Positions 62,556 to 64,000 of a stretch of 64,000 bases of DNA are shown here, in pieces (within the stretch, counting starts at the first letter, position 1; every line of letters begins with the position of its first letter). The stretch is from the NCBI RefSeq assembly GCF_003182155.1, contig NZ_QGTG01000002.1, positions 620,001 to 684,000 of the forward strand, given 5' to 3'. Source of the DNA: Chitinophaga sp. S165 (lineage in GTDB: Bacteria; Bacteroidota; Bacteroidia; Chitinophagales; Chitinophagaceae). The notes below the pieces were generated by a model. That model saw nothing but the letters and a program-made list of their open reading frames with translations. It did not search any database and was not told the origin of the DNA. A program made the position numbers and the translations under genes.

Positions 62556-64000
62556 ATGTCAATACACGTATTAGGCATAAGACATCACGGGCCTGGCTCT
62601 GCAAGAAATGTGAAGGAATACCTGGAAAGGATCAAACCCGATATAGTTCTGGTGGAAGGTCCTCCTGATGCTGACGGTATCCTGGAATGGGCTGGCAATG
62701 AACAACTGACTCCTCCGGTGGCCATTCTGGTCTATCAACCAGACGCGCCTCAGAAAGCTGTCTTCTATCCGTTTGCTGAATTCTCGCCTGAGTGGCAGGC
62801 TATATTATATGCACGCAGGAATAAGATCCCTGTACGTTTTATGGATTTGCCTATGGCGCACCAGTTTGAACTGAAAGCCGCACGTGAGCCTAAAATAGAT
62901 CCAGAAGAAGCTCCTTCTCTGAATAATACATTGGCGCCTCACATTCCTGATGCCCGCACAGTGAAATATAATCCTATTGCGTATCTCGCAGGTGCAGCAG
63001 GCTTCGACGATGAAGAAAAGTGGTGGGAGCATATGTTTGAATACAGACAGGACCCACAAGACGTGTTCACCGCTATTTCCGAAGGTATACAGGCATTACG
63101 CCAGGACTTACGCCTGCCTTACGACAGGGAAGAACAATTGCGTGAAGCGCATATGCGAAAAACGATCCGCCAGGCGGAGAGAGAAATGTACACAGAGATC
63201 GCCGTAATATGTGGCGCATGGCATGCACCGGCACTTATCAACATGCCGAAAGCCAAAGAAGATAACGATCTCTTAAAAGGCTTATCAAAAGTAAAAGTTG
63301 CGACCACCTGGATTCCCTGGACGTATAACCGGTTAAGTTATAGCAGCGGTTATGGCGCCGGTATAAACTCTCCCGGATGGTATGAACATAACTGGCGCTA
63401 CCCTGCTGATGATGGGTCCCGATGGATGTCGCGGGTAGCCAGTCTATTCAGAGGGCAGCAAAAGGATATCTCTGTTGCACACGTGTTGGAAGCTGTTCGT
63501 CTTTCGTCGGCACTTGCTGCATTAAGGCGATTACATAAACCGGGACTGGAGGAATTAAACGAGGCGACGCTGAGTGTGCTTTGCAACGGCGAAGACTTCA
63601 TGATGCAGTTGATCAATTCGGAATTGATCGTGAGTGACAGGATCGGAGAAGTACCATCAGATATTCCCCGCCCACCCCTGCAGACAGATATTGAAAAACA
63701 ACAGAAAAGATTAAGACTTCCTCAAACTGCCGACTTTAAAGACTATGTGCTTGATCTTCGTAAGGAAACAGATCTTGAGCGCAGTATTCTATTACACCGG
63801 CTGGAAATGTTAGGCATTCAATGGGGAGAACGTTTCGGCGCATCCGGCAAAGGAACCTTTAAAGAGCAATGGCGTCTGCAATGGGACCCATCTTTTTCTA
63901 TAGAGATCATTGAAAAAGGCAGCTGGGGTAATACAGTTGAAGAAGCCTCTTCTCAATATGTACAGCACGAGGCACGTAGCAGTACTTCTCTGAAAGAAAT
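62556..64000 (+). CDS. DUF5682 protein (YehM-like), cut by window end
   Basis: About 481 residues are visible without a stop. HVLGIRHHGPGSARNVKEYL and VLVEGPPD at the N-terminus recall TraB/EreA-like folds with metal-binding His and Glu; GAWHAPAL and EHNWRYPADDG follow. This family, DUF5682, is the usual neighbour of YehL-type MoxR ATPases and vWA proteins. Its start is 9 nt after the ATPase gene. Function is unknown; a hydrolase activity is a guess from fold similarity. Confidence 0.83.
   Translation, partial: MSIHVLGIRHHGPGSARNVKEYLERIKPDIVLVEGPPDADGILEWAGNEQLTPPVAILVYQPDAPQKAVFYPFAEFSPEWQAILYARRNKIPVRFMDLPMAHQFELKAAREPKIDPEEAPSLNNTLAPHIPDARTVKYNPIAYLAGAAGFDDEEKWWEHMFEYRQDPQDVFTAISEGIQALRQDLRLPYDREEQLREAHMRKTIRQAEREMYTEIAVICGAWHAPALINMPKAKEDNDLLKGLSKVKVATTWIPWTYNRLSYSSGYGAGINSPGWYEHNWRYPADDGSRWMSRVASLFRGQQKDISVAHVLEAVRLSSALAALRRLHKPGLEELNEATLSVLCNGEDFMMQLINSELIVSDRIGEVPSDIPRPPLQTDIEKQQKRLRLPQTADFKDYVLDLRKETDLERSILLHRLEMLGIQWGERFGASGKGTFKEQWRLQWDPSFSIEIIEKGSWGNTVEEASSQYVQHEARSSTSLKE

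Overview
The window looks like a chromosomal stretch of a Bacteroidota member, most likely Chitinophagaceae (Chitinophaga or a close relative). The signs are: almost no Shine-Dalgarno sequences; several TAnnTTTG -7 boxes; many lipoproteins with loose lipoboxes; typical Bacteroidota families (DUF4836, PadR-PspC, a CsbD-like short protein, a ~730-residue RecQ, a stand-alone FeoB); and a bacterial tRNA-Phe. I see no transposase, integrase, prophage or CRISPR array. The proteins called 'phage holin' here belong to housekeeping membrane families.

Layout, left to right. 1-5 kb: an ABC exporter pair (permease cut by the window edge), a DUF4836 lipoprotein, a YciI-like protein and MsrB. 5-19.6 kb: mutL, then a carbohydrate block made of a gluconokinase-like FGGY kinase, a GMC dehydrogenase with its Tat-exported small subunit, two Tat-signal Gfo/Idh/MocA proteins, a SUMF1-type protein and a Tat-signal TIM-barrel isomerase, with two lipoproteins and a PBP4-type carboxypeptidase between them. 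19.6-24.3 kb: a small membrane protein, a fused alpha-beta E1 of a 2-oxoacid dehydrogenase, a 47-residue membrane protein, a NYN-domain protein and an MFS transporter. 24.4-27.4 kb: kdnA-kdsB-kdnB, which points to lipid A-core sugar Kdo8N. 27.5-33.7 kb: small stress and envelope genes, a GH25 lysozyme, a radical SAM/SPASM protein, a YtxH/holin-like trio and an AI-2E family permease.

33.7-43.1 kb: nadD, paaABCD (phenylacetyl-CoA epoxidase without its reductase PaaE), a DUF922 protein overlapping an M28 peptidase tail to tail, feoB, and a PadR-PspC pair. 43.1-43.8 kb is a non-coding stretch holding a 139-nt nested palindrome built partly from 22-nt tandem units. 43.8-50.1 kb: SulP transporter plus beta-carbonic anhydrase, an aminotransferase whose start codon abuts a 19-bp hairpin, manC and kdsD. 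50.4-58.6 kb: recQ, a DUF3050 protein, tRNA-Phe, a sulfurtransferase, an isoprenylcysteine methyltransferase-like protein, rpiA, and an MHS transporter translationally coupled to a carotenoid-synthase-like membrane protein.

58.7-64 kb (cut by the edge): SWIM zinc-finger protein, DUF5691 protein, MoxR AAA+ ATPase and DUF5682 protein. This resembles the E. coli yehQ/yehL/yehM set, a poorly understood MoxR-vWA type system, and is the best candidate here for uncharacterised biology. Other points of interest are the large palindrome, the probable Kdo8N operon, the probable periplasmic 3-keto-sugar pathway, and a MutL with a degenerate endonuclease site.
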